Positions 42,501 through 51,514 of a stretch of 64,000 nucleotides of DNA are shown piece after piece. Source of the DNA: an uncultured Stenotrophomonas sp. (GTDB lineage: Bacteria; Pseudomonadota; Gammaproteobacteria; Xanthomonadales; Xanthomonadaceae). Under the pieces are notes generated by a model. The model was not told the origin of the DNA, ran no database searches, and was given only the letters and a program-made list of their open reading frames with translations. Position numbers and translations under genes: made by a program. Each line of letters starts with the position of its first letter. The first letter of the stretch is position 1. The stretch spans positions 124,001 to 188,000 of the forward strand of contig NZ_CAJYVQ010000006.1 in NCBI RefSeq assembly GCF_913778665.1, read 5' to 3'.

Positions 42501-44989
42501 TTCGCGGCCTTCTTGACCGCCTTCTTCGCTGGGGCCTTCTTTGCGGCCGCCTTCTTTACTGCTTTCTTGGCCGGGGCCTTCTTGGCAGGCGCTTTCTTTG
42601 CGGCGGCCTTCTTCGGTGCGGCCTCCTTCTTCACCGCGGCCTTCTTGGCCGGCGCCTTCTTCGCAGCCGCCTTCTTGGCACCGAAGCCCTTGCGCACCGG
42701 CTTGCCGGTTTCTTCCATCAGCTGCTGCACTTCGGTCAGGGTCAGCGATGCCGGCTCGCGATCCTTGGGGATCTTGCCGTTCATCTTGCCGTCGCTGATG
42801 TACGGGCCGAAGCGGCCGTTCAGCACCTGGATGTCGCTGCCGTCGAACTCCTTGATGATCCGGTTACGCGCGATCTCTTCCTTTTCTTCGATCAGGAACA
42901 CAGCGCGCGCCAGGTCGATGGTGTACGGGTCGTCTTCCTTCTTCAGCGAGGCATAGGTGCTGCCCCGCTTGGCGAACGGTCCGAAGCGGCCAATGCCGAC
43001 GCTGACCGGCTCGCCCTTGTCCTCGCCCAGTGCGCGCGGCATCAGGAACAGTTCCAGTGCGTCTTCCAGCGAAATGGTGTGCATCGACTGGCCGGGGCGC
43101 AGCGAAGCGAACTTCGGCTTCTCCTCGGCGTCCTCGGCGGTGCTGCCGATGGCGGCGTACGGCCCGAAACGTCCCAGGCGCACGCTCACCGGCTTGCCGG
43201 TCTTGGGGTCGGTGCCGAGCTCGCGCGCGCCACTGGCCTCGGCGCGGTCGACCGATTCCTTCTTGTCCTCGACCAGTTCCTTGAACGGTTCCCAGAAACG
43301 CGACATCAGCGGGATCCACTCTTCCTCGCCACGCGAGACGGCGTCGAGCTCGTCCTCAAGCTTGGCGGTGAAGTCGTAGTCCACGTACTGGGTGAAGTGG
43401 CTGGACAGGAACTTGGAGACCGCGCGGCCGACGTCGGACGGGCGGAAGCTGCGGCCTTCCATTTCCACGTACTTGCGGAACAGCAGGGTCTGGATGATCG
43501 AGGCGTAGGTCGAGGGACGGCCGATGCCGTACTCTTCCAGCGCCTTCACCAGCGCCGCTTCGGTGTAGCGCGGTGGCGGCTGGGTGAAATGCTGTTCGGC
43601 CAGGATGCGTTCCAGCGGCACGCGGTCGCCGGGCTTCATCGCCGGCAGCTTGCGGCCTTCATCCTCGTCCTCGGCGCTCTTGTTGTCCTTGCCTTCCTCG
43701 TACACGGCCAGGAAGCCAGGCACGACCACGGTAGTGCCGCTGGCGCGGAACACGTGTTCGCTGCCCGCCGACAGGTCGACGCTGACGGTGTTGAGCGTGG
43801 CCGGAATCATCTGGCACGCCACCGCACGCTTCCAGATCAGCTCGTACAGGCGGCGCTCGTCGTCGGTGAGGAAGCGCGCGACCTGGGCTGGCGTGCGCAG
43901 GGCCGAGGTCGGGCGCACCGCTTCGTGCGCTTCCTGGGCGTTCTTCGACTTGGTCTGGTAGGTGTTGGGCTGGTCCGGCAGCGAGGCGATGCCGTAGTCA
44001 CGGGCGATCACGTCGCGGATTTCGGCCAGCGCATCCTGCGACAGGTTCACCGAGTCGGTACGCATGTACGAGATCAGGCCGACGGTGCCTTCGTCGCCAA
44101 TTGCCACGCCTTCGTAAAGCTTCTGCGCCACCTGCATGGTCTTGCGGGTGGTGAAGCCGAGCTTGCGCGAGGCTTCCTGCTGCAGCGTGGAGGTGGTGAA
44201 CGGCGGCGCCGGGCGGCGCTTGCGCTCCTTGCTGGCCACGTCGGTGACGTGCAGCGAGCCCTGCGCAGCCTGCTGGATGCGCAGGCGTGCCGCTTCAGCG
44301 GTATCACCGTCGGTGACGGTGAACTGCTCGAACTTCTGTCCGTCCAGCTTGATCAGCTTGGCATTGAAGTGCTGCGACGGGTGCGCGCACTCGGCGGCGA
44401 TCGACCAGTATTCGCGGGCGATGAAGGCTTCGATCTCTTCCTCGCGCTCGACGATCATGCGCAGCGCCGGGCTTTGCACGCGGCCGGCGGACAGGCCGCG
44501 CTGGACCTTGCGCCACAGCACCGGCGACAGGTTGAAGCCGACCAGGTAGTCCAGCGCGCGGCGCGCCTGCTGGGCATCGACCAGGTCGCTGGCGATCGCG
44601 CGCGGCTGGCTGATCGCTTCCTTGATGGCGCGCGGGGTGATCTCGGTGAACACCACGCGCTGCATCGGCTTGTCCTTGACCAGCCCGCGTTCCTTCAGGA
44701 TCTCGGCGATGTGCCAGCTGATCGCCTCACCCTCGCGGTCCGGGTCGGTCGCCAGCAGGATGTCGTCGGCGCCCTTGGCAGCCTTGGCGATCGCATCGAC
44801 GTGCTTCTCGTTCTTGTCGATGACGTCGTAGTGCATGGCGAACCCGTTGTCCGGGTCGACCGCGCCTTCCTTCGGAATCAGGTCACGCACATGCCCATAC
44901 GAGGCCAGGACCGTGTAGTCCTTGCCGAGGTATTTGTTGATCGTCTTGGCCTTGGCCGGCGATTCGACGATGAGCAGGTGCTTGGGCAT
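42497..44989 (-). CDS. topA: DNA topoisomerase I with lysine/alanine-rich tail
   Basis: TopA relaxes negative supercoils by a transient break. This 830-residue protein has the Toprim start HLLIVESPAKAKTINKYLG, the catalytic Tyr308 in LISYMRTDSVNLS, and TDPDREGEAISWH. C-terminal RFGPYAAIG/RFGPFAKRG/RFGPYISDG repeats follow. They lack the four-cysteine zinc ribbons of E. coli TopA. The last 60 or so residues are repeats of KKA, APAKKA and AAKK, as in histone H1-like proteins, and may bind DNA or RNA polymerase. The start at 44989 matches the family. Its stop lies in a SMAG repeat. Confidence 0.96.
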   Translation of the reverse strand: MPKHLLIVESPAKAKTINKYLGKDYTVLASYGHVRDLIPKEGAVDPDNGFAMHYDVIDKNEKHVDAIAKAAKGADDILLATDPDREGEAISWHIAEILKERGLVKDKPMQRVVFTEITPRAIKEAISQPRAIASDLVDAQQARRALDYLVGFNLSPVLWRKVQRGLSAGRVQSPALRMIVEREEEIEAFIAREYWSIAAECAHPSQHFNAKLIKLDGQKFEQFTVTDGDTAEAARLRIQQAAQGSLHVTDVASKERKRRPAPPFTTSTLQQEASRKLGFTTRKTMQVAQKLYEGVAIGDEGTVGLISYMRTDSVNLSQDALAEIRDVIARDYGIASLPDQPNTYQTKSKNAQEAHEAVRPTSALRTPAQVARFLTDDERRLYELIWKRAVACQMIPATLNTVSVDLSAGSEHVFRASGTTVVVPGFLAVYEEGKDNKSAEDEDEGRKLPAMKPGDRVPLERILAEQHFTQPPPRYTEAALVKALEEYGIGRPSTYASIIQTLLFRKYVEMEGRSFRPSDVGRAVSKFLSSHFTQYVDYDFTAKLEDELDAVSRGEEEWIPLMSRFWEPFKELVEDKKESVDRAEASGARELGTDPKTGKPVSVRLGRFGPYAAIGSTAEDAEEKPKFASLRPGQSMHTISLEDALELFLMPRALGEDKGEPVSVGIGRFGPFAKRGSTYASLKKEDDPYTIDLARAVFLIEEKEEIARNRIIKEFDGSDIQVLNGRFGPYISDGKMNGKIPKDREPASLTLTEVQQLMEETGKPVRKGFGAKKAAAKKAPAKKAAVKKEAAPKKAAAKKAPAKKAPAKKAVKKAAAKKAPAKKAVKKAAK

Positions 44990-45083
44990 GGCAGCAGGGT
45001 CTGTGGGGCGAACCGTGGGGAAGGGGCCGCTAGGGTGGAGCAAACGGCCGCATTAGTGAAGCGGCCACGCGCAAATCCATAAA

Positions 45084-45114
45084 CTGAACGCCCGGTAATG
45101 TGCCGGGCGTTCAG
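45084..45114 (-). terminator. Hairpin terminator after the RDD-protein gene
   Basis: CTGAACGCCCGG and CCGGGCGTTCAG form a perfect 12-base stem with a 7-base loop. On the minus strand it is followed by TTT. It separates the RDD gene from topA. Confidence 0.78.
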
Positions 45115-45182
45115 GTTTCACCTTATTAGAGGAATCACGCCCGGCCGGGCCGTGTCAAGCAGCCAGGCGTGAGGATGGCCAT

Positions 45183-46115
45183 TCAGGAGGCCATCTTGGC
45201 AATGAAGCCGACCGCGGCGACCAGCAGCACCAGGCCTGCCAGCATCAGTAGGGCGGTCAGCACCAGGACGAGGAGGGTGACCGTGCCCAGCTCGCGGCGC
45301 TGCAGGTGCGGCTGGTCGGTGTAGGCCCAGCGATCGACCACCAGGGTGTCGCAGATCATGTCGTGCAGGCCCTGCTTGCGCTCGGTGAAGGCCGCCATCA
45401 GGAAGCCGATGCCGAGGGTGAAGCTGCTCAGCAGCATGGCCCAGTAGCGTCCAAACGCGCGGCCCAGGGTCAGGCGCTCGCCGTTGCTGCGCACGACCTT
45501 GATGCCAACCGCCATCTTGCCCAGCGTGGCGCCGCCGCGCGAGGCATGGAACCAAGTGTAGTAGGCCATGCCGATGCCGAAGTTGATCAGTGCGCTGGCC
45601 ACCTGCGCGACTACTTCGATAGCCGATTCGCCACTGCCGGCCGCGCCCATGCTGGCGCCGAGCACCACGCCGATGATGCCGCCGATGATCGCGCCGGGGA
45701 TGACCAGCACGAAGTAGTCGATCATGTAGGCCGCTACGCGCTTCCAGAAGCCCGCGTAGACCACTTCACCGCCCACCACCGGCTGCGCATGGCCGGCGGC
45801 ACCGGCTGCGGCCGGGGCGCTGTAGGGCGAGCTGCTGAGGGCGCCGGTGCCGGGCAGCGGCGCCGTGCCATTGTCGATGGCGGCATAGTCGCCACGCAGG
45901 TCGAAACCGCCACTGCTGGTGGCGGTGGTGGCATCGGCCAAGGTCTGCAGGCCAAGCTCGTCGACCACCTGGCGCAGGGCGGCCCACTGCGCCATGCCTT
46001 CGCGCCAGACCAGGGAGTCGAGGTTCAGCTGGCCGCGCTGGAAGCGCTGGCGGATCTCCTCGACCGGCATCGGCCCCTGGCGTTGCTGTCCTTCTGCGTA
46101 GTACCACTCAGTCAT
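45183..46115 (-). CDS. GYF domain plus RDD membrane protein
   Basis: This 310-residue protein has an N-terminal GYF_2-type domain (WYYAEGQQRQGPMPVEEI, LVWREGMAQW). A proline/alanine linker and an RDD domain of about four helices follow (GFWKRVAAYMIDYFVLVIPG, GATLGKMAVGIKVV, GRAFGRYWAMLLS). RDD proteins are membrane proteins of ill-defined role, sometimes in ion homeostasis. The GYF domain usually binds proline-rich peptides. Start at 46115 chosen because it begins the GYF domain directly. It lies next to another GYF gene. Confidence 0.85.
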   Translation of the reverse strand: MTEWYYAEGQQRQGPMPVEEIRQRFQRGQLNLDSLVWREGMAQWAALRQVVDELGLQTLADATTATSSGGFDLRGDYAAIDNGTAPLPGTGALSSSPYSAPAAAGAAGHAQPVVGGEVVYAGFWKRVAAYMIDYFVLVIPGAIIGGIIGVVLGASMGAAGSGESAIEVVAQVASALINFGIGMAYYTWFHASRGGATLGKMAVGIKVVRSNGERLTLGRAFGRYWAMLLSSFTLGIGFLMAAFTERKQGLHDMICDTLVVDRWAYTDQPHLQRRELGTVTLLVLVLTALLMLAGLVLLVAAVGFIAKMAS

Positions 46116-46164
46116 TGCATGTTCCCTGTTGGGTCGTCCTTGGAGGTTTCGGCGTGCCTGCGGC

Positions 46165-46908
46165 TCAGCCGCGGCACGCGGTCGGCAGGTACTTGTCGTC
46201 ACTTTCGCCGCTGCATTCCCAGCGACCGCTGTCACGATCGTATTCCAGCCACAGCAGATCGCCGTCGATGCTCTTGCCGGGCATCGCCAGCGTCGCCTCG
46301 ATGCCGCAGTGGCCGTTGTTGAAGCGGCCGATGTTCACCGCCGAAAGGCCGGCCTGGGTGAAGTCGCCCGGGGCCGGGAAGCCGGCATCGTTGGCGCCGG
46401 GGCAGCGGCCCTGCTCGTCGGCGAAATGCTGCACCTGGTCCTGTAGCGGGTGCAGCGCATCGGCTGCGGCAGCAACCTTGGCACGCATGGTGTAGTCGCT
46501 GTAGGCCGGCAGGGCGATCGCGGCCAGGATGGCCATGACCGGCACCAGCACCAGCAGCAGGCCGCCACCGATGATGGCAGTCAGCGCACAGCCGGACAGT
46601 TTCTTCTTTGGCGGCGGCAGCGTGGTCGCCGCTGCTGCGGTGCTGTAGGGGGTGGAGGGCGGCAGCACCGGCGGCCGCGGCGCTGCTGGCTCGGGTTCCG
46701 GCTCAGCCGCTGCGGTCGGCACGTCCAGTGCCGGCACGATCAGGCCCAGTTCGTCCACTACCGTGCGCAACGGCTGCCATTGTGGCAGGCCGTCGCGCCA
46801 CACCAGGGTGTCCAGGGAGATCTGGTTGTTGCGGAACAATTCAACCAACTGTTCCGCCGGCAGCGGACCCTGCTGCCGGTTGCCTTCTGCATGGAACCAC
46901 TCACTCAC
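46165..46908 (-). CDS. GYF domain fused to a type IV pilin-like domain
   Basis: This 247-residue protein starts with a GYF_2 domain (WFHAEGNRQQGPLPAEQL, LVWRDGLPQW). A proline-rich linker follows, then a hydrophobic helix LVPVMAILAAIALPAYSDYT that strongly resembles the N-terminal helix of PilA-type pilins. The end, WECSGESDDKYLPTAC, matches the disulfide loop and YLPxxC ending of pilins. The usual prepilin motif G/FTLIE is replaced by G/CALTA without the key glutamate, so processing and assembly as a pilin are doubtful. Function unknown; perhaps a membrane sensor or pilus-associated adaptor. Confidence 0.8.
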   Translation of the reverse strand: MSEWFHAEGNRQQGPLPAEQLVELFRNNQISLDTLVWRDGLPQWQPLRTVVDELGLIVPALDVPTAAAEPEPEPAAPRPPVLPPSTPYSTAAAATTLPPPKKKLSGCALTAIIGGGLLLVLVPVMAILAAIALPAYSDYTMRAKVAAAADALHPLQDQVQHFADEQGRCPGANDAGFPAPGDFTQAGLSAVNIGRFNNGHCGIEATLAMPGKSIDGDLLWLEYDRDSGRWECSGESDDKYLPTACRG

Positions 46909-46946
46909 GGGACGCTCCTGAATGCGCTATGCCCCCAAGTGTACGG

Positions 46947-47420
46947 TCAGTGCAGGGGTTCTGGCTCGTCCATGAACATCTGCGTCTCCATCCAGGCATA
47001 GGCTGCTTCGGAGCCGGGCTGGTTGAACAGCACCATCAGCACGACCCATTTGAGGTCGTCCAGGTCCAGTTCGTCCTGGTCCAGGGCCATTGCCCGGTCC
47101 AGCACCAGTTCGCGCTGGTCGGCGTCGAGGATGCCGTGCTGTTCCAGATACAGCAGAAAACCGCGGCATTCCACGTCCAGCTTGTCCAGTTCGGGGCCGT
47201 GATAGACGCGCACGGGGCCGTCGACCCGCGCCTGGGCCACGCTCGGCCGCTGCGCGGCCAGGGCGTCGAGCCAGTCGAACGCCTTGTTGATCTCGGTTGG
47301 GCTGAAACCGGCCTGGATCAGGCCGTTCTGGAGCGAATCGCGGTCACGGATCAGGTCCGCATCTTCGCTGAAATAGTGTTCAAACAGGTACAGCAGTACG
47401 TCCAGGATGCTCTCTTTCAT
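46947..47420 (-). CDS. smg: Smg family protein (DUF494)
   Basis: This 157-residue protein has [20 protein letters not shown] at the start and ends [17 protein letters not shown], both typical of Smg. The family is regularly found beside dprA and def-fmt, as here, yet has no established biochemical role. It is mostly helical and acidic. Confidence 0.92.
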   Translation of the reverse strand: MKESILDVLLYLFEHYFSEDADLIRDRDSLQNGLIQAGFSPTEINKAFDWLDALAAQRPSVAQARVDGPVRVYHGPELDKLDVECRGFLLYLEQHGILDADQRELVLDRAMALDQDELDLDDLKWVVLMVLFNQPGSEAAYAWMETQMFMDEPEPLH

Positions 47421-47463
47421 TGCCCCTCGGCCTGCGTCGCGCGACGCTGTGGAGGTGAAGAAA

Positions 47464-48591
47464 CTAGGGAGTTCGACAGTAGCGGCCGTGTACGCACACC
47501 ACGATTCCCGCCAGTTCCATGGCCAGCAGCATGGAGGACACCTGTGACGCCGTCAATCCACAATGCGTGATCAGTGAATCCATACCGCTTGGGTTGTGGT
47601 CCAGGGCCCGCCACAAGCACTGGTAGTCAGGGTCGTCGGCCCAGCGTGCCGGCAGGAGTGCCGGCGGTGCCTGTTCAGTGGGGGTGGCCAGCCGCGATTG
47701 CAAGGTCGGCAGCTGGTGGCGCAGGGCCGGGGCCAGCAGCTCGAGCACGTCCTCGGGGCGCTCGACCAGCGCCGCACCCTCGCGGATCAGCCGGTGGCAG
47801 CCGGCGGCTCGTGGGTTGAGCACCGAGCCGGGCAGGGCGCAGACCTCGCGGCCGGCCTCGGCAGCCAGCCGAGCGGTGATCAGGGCGCCGGAGCGTTGCG
47901 CGGCCTCAACGACCACCGTGGCCAGCGCCAGCCCGGCCACCAGCCGGTTGCGCGCCGGGAAGTGGCCAGGGCGTGCCGGCGTGCCCGGCAGGTATTCGCT
48001 CAGCAGCGCGCCCTCGGCGACGACCTGCGCCTGCAGCCGGGCATGGCTGTCCGGATACACCCGGTCGGGGCCGGTGCCAATGACCGCCACGGTACAGCCG
48101 CCCGCGTCCAGGGTGGCCTGGTGGGCGGCCGCGTCGATGCCGGCCGCGAGCCCACTGGTCACCGCCAGGCCGGCCTCGACGAAGCCGCCGGCAAAGCGTG
48201 CCGCCAGCGCCCGTCCGCCCGGCGTCGGCGAGCGGCTGCCGACCAGCGCCACCGAGGGCCGCCAGGCCAGGCTGGGGTCGCCGGCCACGAAAAGCGCCAG
48301 CGGTGGGTTGGGCACGTCCAGCAGCGGTGGAGGAAAGGCCGCGTCGGTGAAGGCCAGCAGGTGATGGTGGTCGTCCTGCAGCCAGCGCAGCGCACTTGCC
48401 CACGCCTTCGGGTCGGGGCGCTCCAGTGCCGCGCACTGCTCCGGCGTGCAGCCGTGTGCACGCCACCCTGCGACGCCCAGGGCGATGGCCGTCGTGGCGT
48501 CCTCGGCCCCCTGCAGCAGGGCCCGCCGCGGCGCCAGCGCGCCGCCCGCCATCATCAGGCGCAGCAGCGCCTCATCCACGTGTCTGGTCAT
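47464..48591 (-). CDS. dprA: DNA processing protein DprA
   Basis: DprA loads RecA on incoming single-stranded DNA during natural transformation. This 375-residue protein has the Rossmann-like core [59 protein letters not shown] and [24 protein letters not shown]-terminal winged-helix-like part ([19 protein letters not shown]) follows. Start at 48591 as the upstream region is non-coding. Confidence 0.95.
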   Translation of the reverse strand: MTRHVDEALLRLMMAGGALAPRRALLQGAEDATTAIALGVAGWRAHGCTPEQCAALERPDPKAWASALRWLQDDHHHLLAFTDAAFPPPLLDVPNPPLALFVAGDPSLAWRPSVALVGSRSPTPGGRALAARFAGGFVEAGLAVTSGLAAGIDAAAHQATLDAGGCTVAVIGTGPDRVYPDSHARLQAQVVAEGALLSEYLPGTPARPGHFPARNRLVAGLALATVVVEAAQRSGALITARLAAEAGREVCALPGSVLNPRAAGCHRLIREGAALVERPEDVLELLAPALRHQLPTLQSRLATPTEQAPPALLPARWADDPDYQCLWRALDHNPSGMDSLITHCGLTASQVSSMLLAMELAGIVVCVHGRYCRTP

Positions 48592-48615
48592 TCCCCCACT
48601 ATCGGCCGGATGCAA

Positions 48616-48639
48616 CGAAGGCGCCCTAGGGCGCCTTCG
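48616..48639 (-). terminator. GC-rich hairpin between LysM gene and dprA
   Basis: CGAAGGCGCCC and GGGCGCCTTCG form an 11-base stem with a TA loop. Only two T follow on the minus strand, so termination would be weak. Confidence 0.5.
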
Positions 48640-48673
48640 CATGTAACCGTCAGGGTTTGCCGGAAGCCGACCC

Positions 48674-48698
48674 GTAGCGTCGACTGCCAGTCGACTAC
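48674..48698. repeat. SMAG-type repeat with GTAG at both ends
   Basis: GTAGCGTCGACTGCCAGTCG ending in CTAC. Its minus-strand GTAG supplies the stop codon of the LysM gene. Confidence 0.85.
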
Positions 48699-49828
48699 CG
48701 CGCGTCCGGATGCAGGGCGTTGTAGCCCACGCGCACCGGCTTCACGCCCTGCATCACCAGCGCGTAGCTGACGTTGTCGAAGGTACGGAACACCATCGCG
48801 TGCGCGGCGTATTCGTCGGGCAGCGAGACCCGGCCTGCGCCGGTGCTGAGCGAATCGTCCATGCGCGACGAGGTCGGGTACTTCATGCGGTGCGCCACGT
48901 GGCGGCCCGGGCGCCACAGCGAGAACACGGTGCCGTTGTCCACGCCCTGGCTGCGGCCGGCCGAAATCGCGATCACGTCGCGCGGGCCCCCAGCGGTGAA
49001 CATGTCGGTCACCGCCAGCACGCGCACGTCGACACCTTCGACGCTGGCCGCCGGCACATGCGGCACGAACTGCAGGTCGTAGGGCCTGGCCTCGATCGGA
49101 ACCAGGCGGTCACCGGCACGGACCTCACGGCCACCTTCGTTCTTGTCCAGCACCAACGTGGACGCCTCGACCTTGCCGCCGGCGACATGGGTAATGGTGC
49201 CGGTGGCGACCTGGGCCAGTTCGTAGCCGAGCACGCCGCGGCGGTGGTTGGGGGCGCTGTAGGCGCGCCACAGGTTGCCGCTGCCCGGTGTGACGTCGCC
49301 GTTGGCGGTCAGGTCCTCGGTCGGCTTGGGCTGGGCATAGCGCACGGTCGGGCGCACCACTGCCCAGCGCTGGCCCACCTGGGCGTCGGCCAGGCGCACA
49401 TAGACGGCGTGGCCGCTGGTGGCGCGCAGGCGTTCTTCTTCCAGGCCGGCCACGTAGGGCAGCTGCTCGATGCTGTCGACTACGCTCAGCTGCTTCAGGA
49501 ACGGCTCGACCTGGGCCAGCGGAATGGCATTGATCGGGGCCTCCTGGCGCGGGCCGGGCTGCGACGACACGGTCACCCGGTCCAGGTAGGCCAGGCTGAG
49601 CACGTCACCGGGATAGATCAGGTGCGGGTTGGCGATCTGCGGATTGGCCTGCCAGATCTCCGGCCAGAGCCACGGCTTCTGCAGGAAACGTGCGGCGATA
49701 TCCCACAACGTATCCCCTTTTCGGACCACATAGGTGTCCGGGTGCCCGCCATTCACTTCCACGGCGGTAGCATAGGCAGCCACGGTCAGCATCGCCGCGG
49801 CGACGACCGTACGAAAACGAAGCAACAT
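48695..49828 (-). CDS. LysM peptidoglycan-binding domain protein
   Basis: This 377-residue exported protein has a signal peptide (residues 1-22) and one LysM domain at about 32-85 (YVVRKGDTLWDIAARFL, NPHLIYPGDVL). A long unassigned domain follows. The conserved place between dprA and def fits the family of LysM proteins seen at this locus in many gammaproteobacteria. It may link envelope growth or division to peptidoglycan. Start at 49828 begins the signal peptide; an ATG 24 bases upstream is less likely. Confidence 0.9.
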   Translation of the reverse strand: MLLRFRTVVAAAMLTVAAYATAVEVNGGHPDTYVVRKGDTLWDIAARFLQKPWLWPEIWQANPQIANPHLIYPGDVLSLAYLDRVTVSSQPGPRQEAPINAIPLAQVEPFLKQLSVVDSIEQLPYVAGLEEERLRATSGHAVYVRLADAQVGQRWAVVRPTVRYAQPKPTEDLTANGDVTPGSGNLWRAYSAPNHRRGVLGYELAQVATGTITHVAGGKVEASTLVLDKNEGGREVRAGDRLVPIEARPYDLQFVPHVPAASVEGVDVRVLAVTDMFTAGGPRDVIAISAGRSQGVDNGTVFSLWRPGRHVAHRMKYPTSSRMDDSLSTGAGRVSLPDEYAAHAMVFRTFDNVSYALVMQGVKPVRVGYNALHPDAR

Positions 49829-49954
49829 AGGTGTGAAGCCCTGATTCCCCAACAGGTCCGCGCACTATAGTCCAGAAACCGGGGCGCAAGGCAAGCGTTG
49901 GAGCTAGAATCTGCGACGTATGCCGGCGTGCCGGCCCCCTATCCGGAAACAGCC

Positions 49955-50467
49955 ATGGCCCTTCTCCCCATTCTTGAGTTCCCCGATCCGCGCCTGCGTA
50001 CCAAGGCCGCGTTGATCGAAGCCGCCGAAGTCACCACGCCGGCCTTCCAGGAGCTGATCGACAACATGTTCCTGACCATGTACGACGCTCCGGGCATCGG
50101 CCTGGCCGCCACCCAGGTGGACGTGCACAAGCGCTTCATGGTCATCGACGTCAGCGAACAGAAGAATGAACCGCATGTGTTCATCAACCCGGAGATCGTC
50201 GCCAAGGACGGGGGCCGGGTGTACCAGGAAGGCTGCCTGTCGGTACCGGGCATCTTCGCCGACGTCACCCGTGCAGACACCATCACCGTGAAGTACCTGG
50301 ACCGCAACGGCCAGGAACAGCAGCTCGAAGCCGGCGAAGTGCTGGCGACCTGCATCCAGCACGAGATGGACCATCTGGACGGCAAGCTGTTCATCGACTA
50401 CCTGTCGCCGCTCAAGCGCGAAATGGTGCGCAAGAAGCTGGCCAAGCAGCGCAAGCACGTGGCGTGA
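49955..50467 (+). CDS. def: Peptide deformylase
   Basis: Removes the N-formyl group from new proteins. The three family motifs are present: [16 protein letters not shown] and QHEMDHLDG (metal-binding Cys, two His and catalytic Glu). The 170-residue length is normal. It diverges from the LysM gene and leads def-fmt-rsmB, but a terminator-like hairpin separates it from fmt. Confidence 0.97.
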   Translation: MALLPILEFPDPRLRTKAALIEAAEVTTPAFQELIDNMFLTMYDAPGIGLAATQVDVHKRFMVIDVSEQKNEPHVFINPEIVAKDGGRVYQEGCLSVPGIFADVTRADTITVKYLDRNGQEQQLEAGEVLATCIQHEMDHLDGKLFIDYLSPLKREMVRKKLAKQRKHVA

Positions 50468-50525
50468 TCGCCAATCCGGGCCGCCCTTCGGGTGGCCTGT
50501 GCCTGCGCGGCGCGCGCGGGCTGCA

Positions 50526-50554
50526 CGGCGCCGGCCGACGGCGCCGTTTTCTTT
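50526..50554 (+). terminator. Terminator-like hairpin between def and fmt
   Basis: CGGCGCCG occurs twice around GCCGA, forming an 8-base stem followed by TTTTCTTT. It could partly terminate def transcripts. Confidence 0.7.
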
Positions 50555-50587
50555 CCTGCACGAATCCATCCTGCAAGTGGGGTAGCC

Positions 50588-51511
50588 ATGAGGATTGTCT
50601 TTGCCGGTACGCCGGAATTCGCGGTGTCGTCGCTGCGCGCGGCGGCGCGCCTTCATGAAGTAGTGGCGGTCTACACCCAGCCCGATCGCCCGGCCGGCCG
50701 TGGCCGTGGCCTGGCGCCGTCGCCGGTCAAGCTCGAAGCCGTGGCCCGCGGCATTCCGGTCTACCAGCCGGACTCGCTGAAGAACGAAGCCGCCCAGCAG
50801 CAGCTGCGCGACCTGCAGCCGGACCTGATGGTGGTGGTGGCCTATGGGCTGATCCTGCCGAAGGCGGTGCTGGCAATTCCGACCCACGGCTGCTGGAACG
50901 TACACGCCTCGCTGCTGCCGCGCTGGCGCGGTGCCGCGCCGATCCAGCGTGCGATCCAGGCAGGCGACGCGAAGACCGGGGTGTGCCTGATGCAGATGGA
51001 AGCCGGCCTGGATACCGGCCCGGTGTTGTTGCACCAGGAACTGCCGATCGCCGCCACCGATACCGGCGGCCAGCTGCACGACAAGCTGGCCGAACTGGGT
51101 GCACAGGTGCTGTCCGATGGCCTCGGCCTGCTGCGTGCCGGCATCAAGCCGATCGCACGGCCGCAGCCGGAGCAGGGCGTGACCTACGCGCACAAGCTGG
51201 ACAAGGCCGAAGCGAAACTGGACTGGGCGCAGGACGCGGCTGCGTTGGCGCGTACCGTGCGTGCGTTCAATCCGTGGCCGATCGCCGAGGCGACGCTGGC
51301 CGGTGAGCGCGTGCGCATCCACGGTGCGGTGGCGCTGGATCTGGCACATGGCCAGGCACCGGGCACGGTGCTGGCGGCCGGTCGCGATGGCATCGACATC
51401 GCCTGCGGCCAGGGCGCGTTGCGCCTGCGCGTACTGCAGCGTGAAGGTGGCAAGGCGATCACCGCCGCCGACTACCTCAATGCCCGCCGCGACCTGCACG
51501 TGGGGGCATAA
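50588..51511 (+). CDS. fmt: Methionyl-tRNA formyltransferase
   Basis: Formylates initiator Met-tRNA. The 307-residue protein shows [15 protein letters not shown], the catalytic region [20 protein letters not shown], and a C-terminal domain with [24 protein letters not shown] precedes the ATG. rsmB follows after 3 bases. Confidence 0.97.
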   Translation: MRIVFAGTPEFAVSSLRAAARLHEVVAVYTQPDRPAGRGRGLAPSPVKLEAVARGIPVYQPDSLKNEAAQQQLRDLQPDLMVVVAYGLILPKAVLAIPTHGCWNVHASLLPRWRGAAPIQRAIQAGDAKTGVCLMQMEAGLDTGPVLLHQELPIAATDTGGQLHDKLAELGAQVLSDGLGLLRAGIKPIARPQPEQGVTYAHKLDKAEAKLDWAQDAAALARTVRAFNPWPIAEATLAGERVRIHGAVALDLAHGQAPGTVLAAGRDGIDIACGQGALRLRVLQREGGKAITAADYLNARRDLHVGA

Positions 51512-51514
51512 GCG

